64,000 nt of DNA, from assembly GCF_020172085.1 (NCBI RefSeq), contig NZ_JAIVAT010000003.1:1178001-1242000 (forward strand), read 5' to 3'. Source of the DNA: Rossellomorea aquimaris. Lineage in GTDB: Bacteria > Bacillota > Bacilli > Bacillales > Bacillaceae_B. A program made the translations under genes and the position numbers. Shown piece by piece: positions 51,760-59,836 of this stretch. The notes below the pieces were generated by a model that was not told the origin of the DNA, did not search any database, and saw only the letters and a list, made by a program, of their open reading frames with translations. The first letter of the stretch is position 1. Every line of letters starts with the position of its first letter.

Positions 51760-53556
51760 ATGAATAAAAAACCGCCAAATATGAATCGGGCAGGTGCCTT
51801 TTTATTTTGCACATTTTCACTCCTATTTTTTATTGTATTTGTCCGTTTTCTTTATATACAAGTAAGCGGAGAAATAGAAGGGAAAAATTTAGCTGTAGAA
51901 GCCTCTGATAAATACCTACAGACTCATACTTTAAAAGCGAATAGGGGAACAATATTTGATCGTAACGATCATGCTCTTGCAAAAGACACTCCTTCATATA
52001 AAATGATAGCGATTTTATCTGCATCAGTAACATCTAACCCTGAAAAGCCCAACCATGTTGTCGACAAGAAACGGACAGCTGATGTGTTGTCTAGATATAT
52101 TCATTTAAAAAAGACTGAAATTTACAAACTGTTAAATAAAGAAGGAAAGTTCCAAGTAGAATTGGGAGCTGGAGGTAATGGAATTACTACCGATATGAAA
52201 GAGAAAATCGAGAAGGAGAAATTACCTGGAATTACCTTTGTTACAAACAATAAAAGGTCCTATCCAAAAGGCATGTTTGCTTCTCATACAATAGGACTCA
52301 CTCAAGAAGATGTGAAAAGGAATGGGAAAACAATCAACGAAGGTATCATGGGAATTGAAAAAAGCTTCAATTCATTCCTTACTGGGAAAGATGGACAGAT
52401 CAGATATGAGAGTGACTTTTGGGGATATATATTACCGGATACAGAAAAGACCGTCATCCCCCCAGATCATGGTGATGATGTTTATTTAACCATTGATGTA
52501 AACATCCAAAAAATTTTAGAAGACGCATTAAATTCCGTTGATAGCGAATACCATCCTAGAAAAATGTTTGGCATCGTATCTGACCCCACTACGGGTGAAA
52601 TATTAGCGATGGCTCAGAGACCATCCTTCAATAATGATACAAAAGAAGGGATAGGTGAAAGTTGGTCAAACTTCATAGTTGAAAGTTCTTATGAACCAGG
52701 ATCGACAATGAAATCATTCTCTTTAGCGGCTGCAGTTGATAGTAAGGCATTTGCCCCGAATGAATACTATAAATCTGGTCAATATTTTGTAAAAGGCTAC
52801 CCATCCCCAATAAAGGATTGGAATAGAGGAAAGGGCTGGGGAACCATTACATATTTAGAAGGATTACAAAGATCCTCTAACGTAGCTTTTATTAATCTGT
52901 TAGAGAAAATTGGAACAGAAAAGTATTTAACTTATTTAAAATCATTTGGGTTCGGGAATAAAACAGGCATTTCCCTTCAAAATGAAGCAAAAGGTATACT
53001 ACAATACAGCAATCCAATTGAAAGGGCTACAACCATTTTTGGTCAAGGAAGCACCGTGACAGCACTTCAGATGATCCAAGCTGAATCAGCAATTGCTAAT
53101 GGCGGAAAAATGATGAAACCATTTGTTGTTTCAAAGATAGTTGATAGCGATTCAAAAAAAATCATTAAAGAGTTTCGACCAGAAGTCATCCGCACTCCAA
53201 TTACGAAAGAAGCTGCTGAACAAACGCGTCATTACTTAACCTCGACTGTCACGTCCGATATAGGGACAGGCAGGAGATTCCAACTGTCTGATTATCAAGT
53301 CTCTGGCAAATCAGGTACTGCCCAAATACCAAATCCAAATGGAGGAGGTTATTTAACAGCTCCCAATGAGTATTTATTTTCATTTTTGGGAATGGCTCCA
53401 GCTGATAATCCTGAATTGATTGTTTACGTAGGGGTGGAAGAACCCGATTTACAACCAACAGAAATTGGATCCATTCCTGTTTCTAAAGTATTTAATCCTG
53501 TGATGAGAGCTAGTCTTAAGTATCTTACCCGTTTAGAGGCAGATAGCATTAAATGA
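51760..53556 (+). CDS. Class B penicillin-binding protein (transpeptidase) without PASTA domains
   Basis: A 598-residue membrane-anchored peptidoglycan transpeptidase. One N-terminal transmembrane helix (about 12-33), a dimerisation/pedestal domain (RGTIFDRNDHALA to about 250) and the transpeptidase domain with SxxK at S315-T-M-K318, SxN at S372-S373-N374 and KSGT at K517-T520. B. subtilis PbpB and SpoVD continue with PASTA domains; this protein stops directly after the catalytic domain. It is not in a division (mra/mur) cluster. The ribosome site (AAGG, then 10 bases) is weak. An accessory, perhaps low-affinity PBP or a sporulation-type PBP is possible. Confidence 0.88.
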   Translation: MNKKPPNMNRAGAFLFCTFSLLFFIVFVRFLYIQVSGEIEGKNLAVEASDKYLQTHTLKANRGTIFDRNDHALAKDTPSYKMIAILSASVTSNPEKPNHVVDKKRTADVLSRYIHLKKTEIYKLLNKEGKFQVELGAGGNGITTDMKEKIEKEKLPGITFVTNNKRSYPKGMFASHTIGLTQEDVKRNGKTINEGIMGIEKSFNSFLTGKDGQIRYESDFWGYILPDTEKTVIPPDHGDDVYLTIDVNIQKILEDALNSVDSEYHPRKMFGIVSDPTTGEILAMAQRPSFNNDTKEGIGESWSNFIVESSYEPGSTMKSFSLAAAVDSKAFAPNEYYKSGQYFVKGYPSPIKDWNRGKGWGTITYLEGLQRSSNVAFINLLEKIGTEKYLTYLKSFGFGNKTGISLQNEAKGILQYSNPIERATTIFGQGSTVTALQMIQAESAIANGGKMMKPFVVSKIVDSDSKKIIKEFRPEVIRTPITKEAAEQTRHYLTSTVTSDIGTGRRFQLSDYQVSGKSGTAQIPNPNGGGYLTAPNEYLFSFLGMAPADNPELIVYVGVEEPDLQPTEIGSIPVSKVFNPVMRASLKYLTRLEADSIK

Positions 53557-53737
53557 AACACAAACGTAAGTAGGCAGACCTTTTCTCCCTTATAAAATAA
53601 ATACAAAAATGATTCACTTCCATAGCAGTCTTCTTCGTACATCACGTTAAAATAGAGTAGGATTCTGGTAAAACGCTTTAACATCCTTGATTATCTCAAT
53701 GGTTACCAGAATCTCTCATACAAAAGGGATTAAACCT

Positions 53738-54982
53738 CTAATCGAGACTTGGTAATGAAGCTAGTTCCACTGAAATTTCTCGATAAAATGCACGGATGTC
53801 GCTTAACCCGACAGTGTCATACAAGCTCAATCCTATAAAATCAGCATGGTCCCATCTATATTGAGTCTTGTGATAATTCCAAACACCTTTCTCACTCGTA
53901 CTTTGGGCAGGCTGTGCCTTGTGTCCGTTCGGATATTGTGAAGAAGGAACACTTACTAGACCGTCGTTTGGCCACCATGAAGATCCAAGTTGATTATTTT
54001 CATATCTTCCAATATAAAATCCAGAAGGGTATAATAGTGGATTCATTGAAGGAAGGGGGACATTATACCCTGTTAAGGGAGACTGAAACGTAGCATCCCC
54101 TGTATAAGAAAAATAATATACATCTGAATACGTTTTCATTTTTTCGTTTAACTCTTTAGCGCCTTCTATTGAAAGGTCATATTGACTTGTATCCTTGGTT
54201 TTCCAGAAAGGACTGTTAAACATGCGTTCTACATAAGAGTAAACCGGTTCATTTCCCTCTCTTTTCAAGCCCCAATGATCCAGTTTGAAATCATAGTTGA
54301 AAGATTCATTAGAATGCAGGTCTGCCAAATTAATATATTTGTAAACAAACCCTTTTAAAAAGGGCATAAAGTTTTCTAGTTTATTGGCAAAAGGGGATCC
54401 ATCATGAGGAGTAGCCAAGGTTGTGATGCTATGCACCCAATCTTTTCCCCCATCGTAAAGACTGAACATCTGTTCGGCATCAGGATTATTTTTGTGAAAA
54501 TCCTTTTCTTCTTTACTGCCCGATTTCAGTAATTCCAACAACATCCTTGAAGTTTGTCCACCCATACTGTGACCAAGCAAATGTACTCGATTCACAGCAT
54601 TCCAATCCGTTTTGACTCCAGAGTATTTCTTTCCGAAACGAAGGTGATGATGTTGTAAAGAATGAGCAGCCCCATAGTCAACGGTACCACCCTTTATGTA
54701 GGCAAATAATTCGGCTGCTCTATCCCAGTTACTTGATACGGGACCGACCGCAGCTGTATATGTTTCAAATCCCTGGGTGTTTAAGTAGTTCTCAATATCA
54801 TGAATTCCACCCCAGTAATAAAAATTAGAAACTTCTTCTTTACCCCAACCTCCAACTCCATGAATAAGGATGATTGGGTAATCATTGGTCTTAAATTCTC
54901 CTGGGCTTGCTGACACCTTTCTTTCTGGAAACAATAAGAATAGCAAAAACAAAATAATGATCATCTTACTAACATGAACCAT
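53738..54982 (-). CDS. Secreted triacylglycerol lipase (family I.5/I.6-like)
   Basis: A 414-residue exported alpha/beta-hydrolase. The signal peptide is residues 1-25 (hydrophobic, ending near VSASP). Motifs: oxyanion region PIILIHGVGGWG, nucleophile elbow LLGHSMGGQ, and zinc-binding-like VDYGAAHSLQHHHLRFGKKYSG as in Geobacillus thermophilic lipases. The GHSMGG elbow is the staphylococcal form, while Geobacillus lipases have AHSQGG. Substrate is likely long-chain triacylglycerol. AAAGGAGAG selects ATG 54982 over 55012. It is a single gene convergent with the PBP gene. Confidence 0.9.
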   Translation of the reverse strand: MVHVSKMIIILFLLFLLFPERKVSASPGEFKTNDYPIILIHGVGGWGKEEVSNFYYWGGIHDIENYLNTQGFETYTAAVGPVSSNWDRAAELFAYIKGGTVDYGAAHSLQHHHLRFGKKYSGVKTDWNAVNRVHLLGHSMGGQTSRMLLELLKSGSKEEKDFHKNNPDAEQMFSLYDGGKDWVHSITTLATPHDGSPFANKLENFMPFLKGFVYKYINLADLHSNESFNYDFKLDHWGLKREGNEPVYSYVERMFNSPFWKTKDTSQYDLSIEGAKELNEKMKTYSDVYYFSYTGDATFQSPLTGYNVPLPSMNPLLYPSGFYIGRYENNQLGSSWWPNDGLVSVPSSQYPNGHKAQPAQSTSEKGVWNYHKTQYRWDHADFIGLSLYDTVGLSDIRAFYREISVELASLPSLD

Positions 54983-55586
54983 AATTCCACTCTCCTTTAT
55001 CTGAAATTTCATACTATTAAGATAATATAGCTGTATCTATAAGCCAATAGGCTAAGTGTCATGTCAGCCTTTTGAACGATAGTGTTAAACTATCGAGATT
55101 GTCGCTAATATGAACCGCATGATACTAACACAACTCATGTTGGTGAGGGATATATTCAGAGAGAAGGTTAACGATAATGTGATTCCTGTTTAGATACACA
55201 ATTTTGGGGATGGTAGTGTTTCTATAAAACATGTGAAATAACTTCTCTGAAGAGTAAGCAGTAAAAACAAAAGTTTCTTTAATGAGGGGAATTTAATTAC
55301 TAAAGTAATTGAAAATATGAAGTTTGAGGGAAAGGGTTTTATGGCACAACGGAACATTTGTTCTGTTTGCAAGAAATAATCATATCAGTTAGAAAATAAG
55401 AGATATATGGAGAAAAATAAAGGAAATAAAATGAAGGATGCTGGGAAATATTATTTTCTTGGCATTTTTAATTCGCGACAATAGAAATATACACCGTAAT
55501 TTGTTTATTTTCATTTTCTTCATTATTCACGTCTAATCCAAATCTAGCATGTTGCATAGTATATCAATAGAAGAGAGGTGAAAAAA

Positions 55587-55769
55587 TTGAAAAATAATAA
55601 ATGTGTTTCTCTGGTAGTTCCCGCTTATGACGTTCAATAGGGATTGGATGCTATCATCCCGATTATTATTCCAGGTAGCACAACCAGGGTCAAAGGATAC
55701 ATAGTGGATTGTAATCCGGATAGTAAGGAAGGCATAAAAAAAAGAACCCATCCAAATCCGGATGGGTAG
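55587..55769 (+). pseudogene. Short gene interrupted by one in-frame stop
   Basis: A TTG at 55587 follows AGAGGTG at good spacing. The frame reads MKNNKCVSLVVPAYDVQ, then a TAG at 55638-55640, and continues in the same frame to 55769 (GLDAIIPIIIPGSTT, RVKGYIVDCNPDSKEGI). The continuing text looks protein-like. Either the gene is broken or the stop is programmed. No function recognised. The remaining gap 54983-55586 shows only fragments. Confidence 0.3.
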
Positions 55770-55770
55770 G
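55738..55770 (-). terminator. Terminator of the Cys-rich gene
   Basis: ACCCATCC and GGATGGGT form a hairpin read on the minus strand and followed there by TTCTTTTTTT. Confidence 0.7.
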
Positions 55771-55778
55771 CACATTAC

Positions 55779-56081
55779 CTAGTGATCACGTCTGCATTTA
55801 TGGCAGTGACACTTATGGCAACAATTACATTGGTGTTCAAGCTTTTTAGAACATCCGCAATCATTACTGTGGTGTTGAGGTTTTTTCTTGTGACATCCAC
55901 AGTCATGTTTATCTTTTATTTTGAAACATCTTACTTCATCTTCGACATCTGTTCTTTTTTGTCTGCTACAATCTTTAACATCACATGAACAGTGGGTGAA
56001 CATCAAGTTGTCCCAAAAACGGCAACGATCATGATCATTTCTTCTGTCTTTTTCACACCAATTACAACATGGGAACCACAT
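55779..56081 (-). CDS. Cys/His-rich small protein
   Basis: A 100-residue protein with 18 cysteines and many histidines, Lys and Asp. Clusters include FPCCNWC near the N-terminus, HCSCDVKDC, KHDCGCHKKKPQHH, DCGCSKK and a C-terminal CNCCHKCHCHKC. It could bind metals or be cross-linked in a spore outer layer, as many Bacillus Cys-rich proteins are; neither is shown. GGGGG seven bases before ATG 56081 fixes the start; the longer frame from 56132 is unlikely. Confidence 0.6.
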   Translation of the reverse strand: MWFPCCNWCEKDRRNDHDRCRFWDNLMFTHCSCDVKDCSRQKRTDVEDEVRCFKIKDKHDCGCHKKKPQHHSNDCGCSKKLEHQCNCCHKCHCHKCRRDH

Positions 56082-56270
56082 CAGAAATCCCCCTATCTTA
56101 TATAATTTGTCGAAGGTAAAACCTCGACTCATTATATACTATGTAGCTTTGTCCACAATGCTTAGGCTGATGTCATTTTTCTAATGCATTTGCATAAGAG
56201 AAGATGATTTCTTACATTCAAATATACATCATGGACTGGAGGGGGAAGAGGCAGCACAGATGAATATTCA

Positions 56271-56807
56271 CTATTTTGTGTAACGGTTGGCATAACTAGA
56301 AGCCACGAAGGCATCCGGTTTGATTTTCGGTTCGACTCCCATTGCTTCCATTCTTGCGACCATTTCCTTTACAAACTTACGTGTTTTGTTCTGTTTCCCA
56401 TTCCCGATATCAATATGGCCCTCCATTGTAAATGTAGCTCCAACATAAATATAAGGGAGGACTATATCAATTAATTGATTTTTTCTTTCCACAGTAAATA
56501 ATGAAACGATTTCTTCAGATAAGGATAACTCATAGGAGATCCGCTCATGCAATTGCAGCATTCTCCTAGGGATTAATACTTTTCTTATGCATGCCCAGAC
56601 ACCGTTTCCTTCATTTAATATCACAATTCCAGTTATGAATGTGGTATGGGATTGATGAACTTGAGAATCAGTCCCCACCATTAATCGATAGTTCCCATTG
56701 GGCTCTGATTGCATGAACTTCACAATATGATCAAAAACCTGGTCAAATGACATCCCAATTTCCTGTAGATTTTGAAATAAGAAGTGATTATCTTTACAGT
56801 TTTTCAT
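56271..56807 (-). CDS. YkuK-family (DUF458) RNase H-like protein
   Basis: A 178-residue cytoplasmic protein. LMVGTDSQVHQSHTTFITGIVI holds the first conserved Asp of the YkuK/DUF458 fold, and EEIVSLFTVERKN, VLPYIYVGATFTMEGHIDIG, KTRKFVKEMVARMEAMG and KPDAFVASSYANRYTK complete the family pattern. The family has an RNase H-like fold with unproven activity. The start at 56807 lacks a strong ribosome site; Met at residue 19 is an alternative. Confidence 0.78.
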   Translation of the reverse strand: MKNCKDNHFLFQNLQEIGMSFDQVFDHIVKFMQSEPNGNYRLMVGTDSQVHQSHTTFITGIVILNEGNGVWACIRKVLIPRRMLQLHERISYELSLSEEIVSLFTVERKNQLIDIVLPYIYVGATFTMEGHIDIGNGKQNKTRKFVKEMVARMEAMGVEPKIKPDAFVASSYANRYTK

Positions 56808-56960
56808 CTTGTCAAATCACAGCTTTCTTAACCAATTTGAAAACGTAAAATTTATTTTTTATATACTATGATAAGAATTTATTAAAGTGTAATGAAATAA
56901 ATGCTGACGATTTATTTGTATATTTTACTTGGAGAACCATTCAAAATGTGGTGTTTTGGC

Positions 56961-57065
56961 ATGAGCTCGTCTTTTCCAAGGGGCGGTCTGCATCTCGAAA
57001 TGGCCAAGATAAACCCGAGGGTCGCATTTCTGACGCTGGTAACCGCACCGTTTCCGTCAAAATAA
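56961..57065 (+). pseudogene. Short protein-like fragment
   Basis: A 34-codon frame in a 495-base gap containing GGLHLEMAKINPRVAFLTLVTAPFP, which resembles the N-terminal beta strand of a glycosyltransferase or similar Rossmann protein. It stops at 57065. It lies just upstream of an intact glycosyltransferase gene, so it may be a decayed copy or unrelated. The rest of the 56808-57302 gap shows nothing else. Confidence 0.2.
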
Positions 57066-57302
57066 TCGTCCAGAATCCATTTTTAAACCGGATATTGTGT
57101 AGAGCGAAATTAATATATTGCCTGTAAGATCAATTTCTGATAGATAGGGAGAAAGCTCTTCCAATGGGGTCGTAAAAACGGGATATTCAACATAGGATAG
57201 GAGCGTTCAACATATTATTAGACGCAAGAGAATAGACTTTTTACGAGGGGCATTATTCCATTCTAGAAAGATAAGGAGAGGGTGGTGAAAGGAATGATGG
57301 CA

Positions 57303-58373
57303 ATGGATAATAAGGGAATCATTTCTACCCATCGTCGACTCGCCGTCATTGATACGGACTTTCCTTGGAAACAGAGCGGGTTCCGCTATTGGGAATTTAT
57401 CGAAATCCTAAAGCAGCGGCCGGATACAATATTTTTTGCCACCAATGTAAGGCGAGAAGAGTTTCCTGTCCCGGTATATCCCTTTGAAGCCTTTGAAGAG
57501 ATGGCAAAACAGAGTGGGATAACAGATGTTTATTGTGTGTTCCTGAATCTTGCAGGCAGCCTGCTTGGGAATACGACCTTACCAAGCGGATTATCTATTC
57601 TAGGCTCCAATCCTAGTTGGACTATATCTTCCTTTTTGAATGAGAAGGGCATTAAGTTGCACACGACTCTGTATCCAGGTGGTGGTTTGTCTCCTGATGT
57701 TTCTCCGCTATTTCTTAAACAGGTGAAAGAAGGATGCACCTGTATTTTCACCAACATTCAGGAGGTTCTGGATGAGATTCCAACCAGTATTTTTACCCCA
57801 GTAGCCATCAATACAGATTTCTATTCTTATAATAAGAAGCCCGCTAAAGATAAAATCATCATCACCTTTGCTGCACATAGGGGAGTACGTAAAGGGTTTC
57901 CTCTATTGGCAAACGTTTTTAATGAACTCGATGATTGCTTCTATCTAAATATTATCGGAGACTGGCAGAATCACCTTCATTTGTTAAAGAACGAGAATTA
58001 TTCTTATTATGGACTTTTACCGCCGGAAGGGATGAAAAAGATCTATCAGCATACGCATTTATTCATTTATACAGGTACGCAGGATCGGTTCATCATTGAC
58101 GGGTTCCCGGTTACGGCGGCTGTTGACGCGATGTCAACTGGATGCCTGTTGGTCTCTACAAATCAAAGGAATGACCGCTTGACCCTAGAGGACGGGGTGG
58201 ACTACCTGGAGGTTGAGCCTATGACCTATTCCATCATTAATGCGTTGAACTGGGTAAAGGAACACTTTGAACTGGCAATGAAAATAGGCCAAAGAGGATC
58301 AGATTCCATTAGGAGACAATATGACTGTAAGAAAATCGTGAAGAAGAAACTCCATCATATCTTTCAATCGTAG
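57303..58373 (+). CDS. Glycosyltransferase (GT4-like)
   Basis: A 356-residue GT-B-fold protein with no transmembrane segment. The C-terminal half has IIITFAAHRGVRKGFPLLA, LNIIGDW, YYGLLPPEGMKKIYQHTHLFIYTG and the donor-site region DGFPVTAAVDAMSTGCLLVST, with conserved-Glu-like text GVDYLEVEPM. This matches retaining group 1 glycosyltransferases; donor and acceptor are unknown. Several starts are possible (GTG 57282, ATG 57294, 57297, 57303); GAAAGGA suits 57303. It stands alone among broken reading frames, so its pathway is not evident. Confidence 0.75.
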   Translation: MDNKGIISTHRRLAVIDTDFPWKQSGFRYWEFIEILKQRPDTIFFATNVRREEFPVPVYPFEAFEEMAKQSGITDVYCVFLNLAGSLLGNTTLPSGLSILGSNPSWTISSFLNEKGIKLHTTLYPGGGLSPDVSPLFLKQVKEGCTCIFTNIQEVLDEIPTSIFTPVAINTDFYSYNKKPAKDKIIITFAAHRGVRKGFPLLANVFNELDDCFYLNIIGDWQNHLHLLKNENYSYYGLLPPEGMKKIYQHTHLFIYTGTQDRFIIDGFPVTAAVDAMSTGCLLVSTNQRNDRLTLEDGVDYLEVEPMTYSIINALNWVKEHFELAMKIGQRGSDSIRRQYDCKKIVKKKLHHIFQS

Positions 58374-58396
58374 TCTTCCTAGAAAGGAGAGCAAAA

Positions 58397-58575
58397 ATGT
58401 CATTATATGCTACCCCTTTTAGACTGCCTGTCTGGAAATTGTAAAAAGTAACCAAGATGAAGGTGTTGGGAAAGTGATATTTCGGCTGAGTGAAAGTGTA
58501 ATCGAGGAAAAGATTTCCAGGTCAGACGATCCACTGCAAACAAATTATCCTAAGCGCCCCCTACAAAGAGTATAG
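58397..58575 (+). pseudogene. Broken reading frame after the glycosyltransferase
   Basis: ATG 58397 with AAAGGAGAG upstream gives only 15 codons before a stop, whereas another frame after about 58424 reads EIVKSNQDEGVGKVIFRLSE, then SVIEEKISRSDDPLQTNYPK, and ends at 58575. A good ribosome site leading to an immediate stop with protein-like text in the shifted frame suggests a frameshifted gene. No function recognised. Confidence 0.3.
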
Positions 58576-58728
58576 GTCATTGAAGAGATACTACAAGAAT
58601 AATCTGTGCTTTTGTGTCATAACAAGGGAAGCATAAATTAAGGATTAAATGGTATTAGAAATATTCATTATAATAGTGGACTAATTTAATCATTAGAATA
58701 TAAATTCAAAATTAAACAATAGGGGAAG

Positions 58729-58752
58729 ATTCCTGACACAAGTGTCAGGAAT
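58729..58752. promoter_or_regulatory. Perfect palindrome in intergenic DNA
   Basis: ATTCCTGACAC (58729-58739) and GTGTCAGGAAT (58742-58752) are perfectly complementary 11-base arms around AA. No T-run follows, so an operator is more likely than a terminator. No intact gene is close. The rest of 58576-58948 shows nothing I can name. Confidence 0.4.
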
Positions 58753-58948
58753 TATGTGAAGAAGGGATTTGTTATAGTGGTAATTATTTTATAGGTTTAC
58801 ATAATGTAAATTATAGGAACCTAAATAAAATCCGCGTTTTCAGTCTCGTATCAAAAGTATACTATTAATAATGAGACAGAAGAAAAAATTTGAACGATCG
58901 TCAAATTACATATTACTTTACTGAACCTCACTTTAGTGTAAATATCAA

Positions 58949-59212
58949 TCATGCCGTTCCATGGATTCTAATTTTGTCTGTTAAGTCGTGACTGATGGGT
59001 TCCGGTAAGTCACCATCTACATTAGTTTGCTATTTTCTGATTATTCTCCAGTTCTTTTTATTGTGGAATTTGAGTTCATTTAAAATATTTGATTCCGGTT
59101 TCATTTTTCATTTCATGCTGGATTTATTTTTCGTTTGATTAGTTTACATAATACCAAGCTGCTCATTCTTACTTTCTTCTGTTATTCTGTTTGATGCGAG
59201 CATTTGAACCAT
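58949..59212 (-). pseudogene. Decayed minus-strand gene with three in-frame stops
   Basis: One frame from ATG 59212 to TGA 58949 (88 codons) reads as protein with stops at codons 23, 35 and 61. Segments include LASNRITEESKNEQLGIM, KMKPESNILNELKFHNKKNW and TNVDGDLPEPISHDLTDKI. TAA, TGA and TAG all occur, so a single recoding event cannot explain it. It looks like a small gene after loss of function. No homologue recognised. Confidence 0.3.
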
Positions 59213-59267
59213 TCCATTTTGAATCGAAGTCTTCTCCCCCTACGCTATCTTCTATAAATGCCGTACA

Positions 59268-59310
59268 AAGAAAAAAGCATAAAGAGTCCATAAGGTCCTC
59301 ACTATGCTTG
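59268..59310 (-). terminator. Terminator of the Staygreen gene
   Basis: On the minus strand AAGCATA..GAGGACC pairs with GGACTC..TATGCTT, followed by TTTTTTC. Confidence 0.7.
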
Positions 59311-59314
59311 TGCG

Positions 59315-59773
59315 TTATTTAATCAAATATTGTCTTGGAGTTCCGAAATACAGGGTCTGCTGATATTCAGGGAATATAGATTCAAAGCAAATGATGATCG
59401 GTGCATCAAGTAGCCATGGATAGTACGCATAAAAGCCTTTATCCCCGTTGACCATTGCAGCTAATGCAAGTGGTAGCTCCTTCTTGAATATCATAAAGCG
59501 GACATTGGAAAGTTGTTGATCGAATTCCCCTCCGCTAATATATACTGTTCCTGAGAGCGTATATTGACCTAGATTCCGTTTCCATTCTCCCAATACTTCG
59601 TCCCTCATGGTCATATTAATCTTCCCTGAGTCAAAGTGGCAGCCGATACTTAAAAAAAGTTCGCCAGTCGTATCACAATGGGTTAATGTGTATTTCCTGT
59701 TATCGATTGGGTTGAAAATGGATGCAGGAGGTACATATTGAACAGCTAGGTTTTCCGGCTTAAATTCACTCAT
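59315..59773 (-). CDS. Staygreen (SGR) family protein
   Basis: A 152-residue single-domain protein. YVPPASIFNPIDNRKYTLTHCDTTGELFLSIG, DEVLGEWKRNLGQYTLSGTVYISGGEFD, VRFMIFKKELPLALAAM and YYPWLLDAPI are the Staygreen domain pattern. Plant SGR is a Mg-dechelatase that starts chlorophyll breakdown, and bacterial homologues have reported dechelatase activity in vitro; the natural substrate in a non-photosynthetic Bacillus is unknown. AAGGAGG precedes the ATG. No signal peptide. It is followed on the same strand by no other gene before its terminator. Confidence 0.82.
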   Translation of the reverse strand: MSEFKPENLAVQYVPPASIFNPIDNRKYTLTHCDTTGELFLSIGCHFDSGKINMTMRDEVLGEWKRNLGQYTLSGTVYISGGEFDQQLSNVRFMIFKKELPLALAAMVNGDKGFYAYYPWLLDAPIIICFESIFPEYQQTLYFGTPRQYLIK

Positions 59774-59836
59774 GTGTATGCCTCCTTCACAAAAATGGGC
59801 TTACAACAGAGTATGACGATAGCCTATAATCGGTTC

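Noticed and set aside
53661..53713. GATTCTGGTAA / TTACCAGAATC inverted repeat between the PBP and lipase genes
   Set aside because: Perfect 11-base arms but a 31-base loop and no T-run; could terminate convergent transcription, yet cannot be called with confidence.
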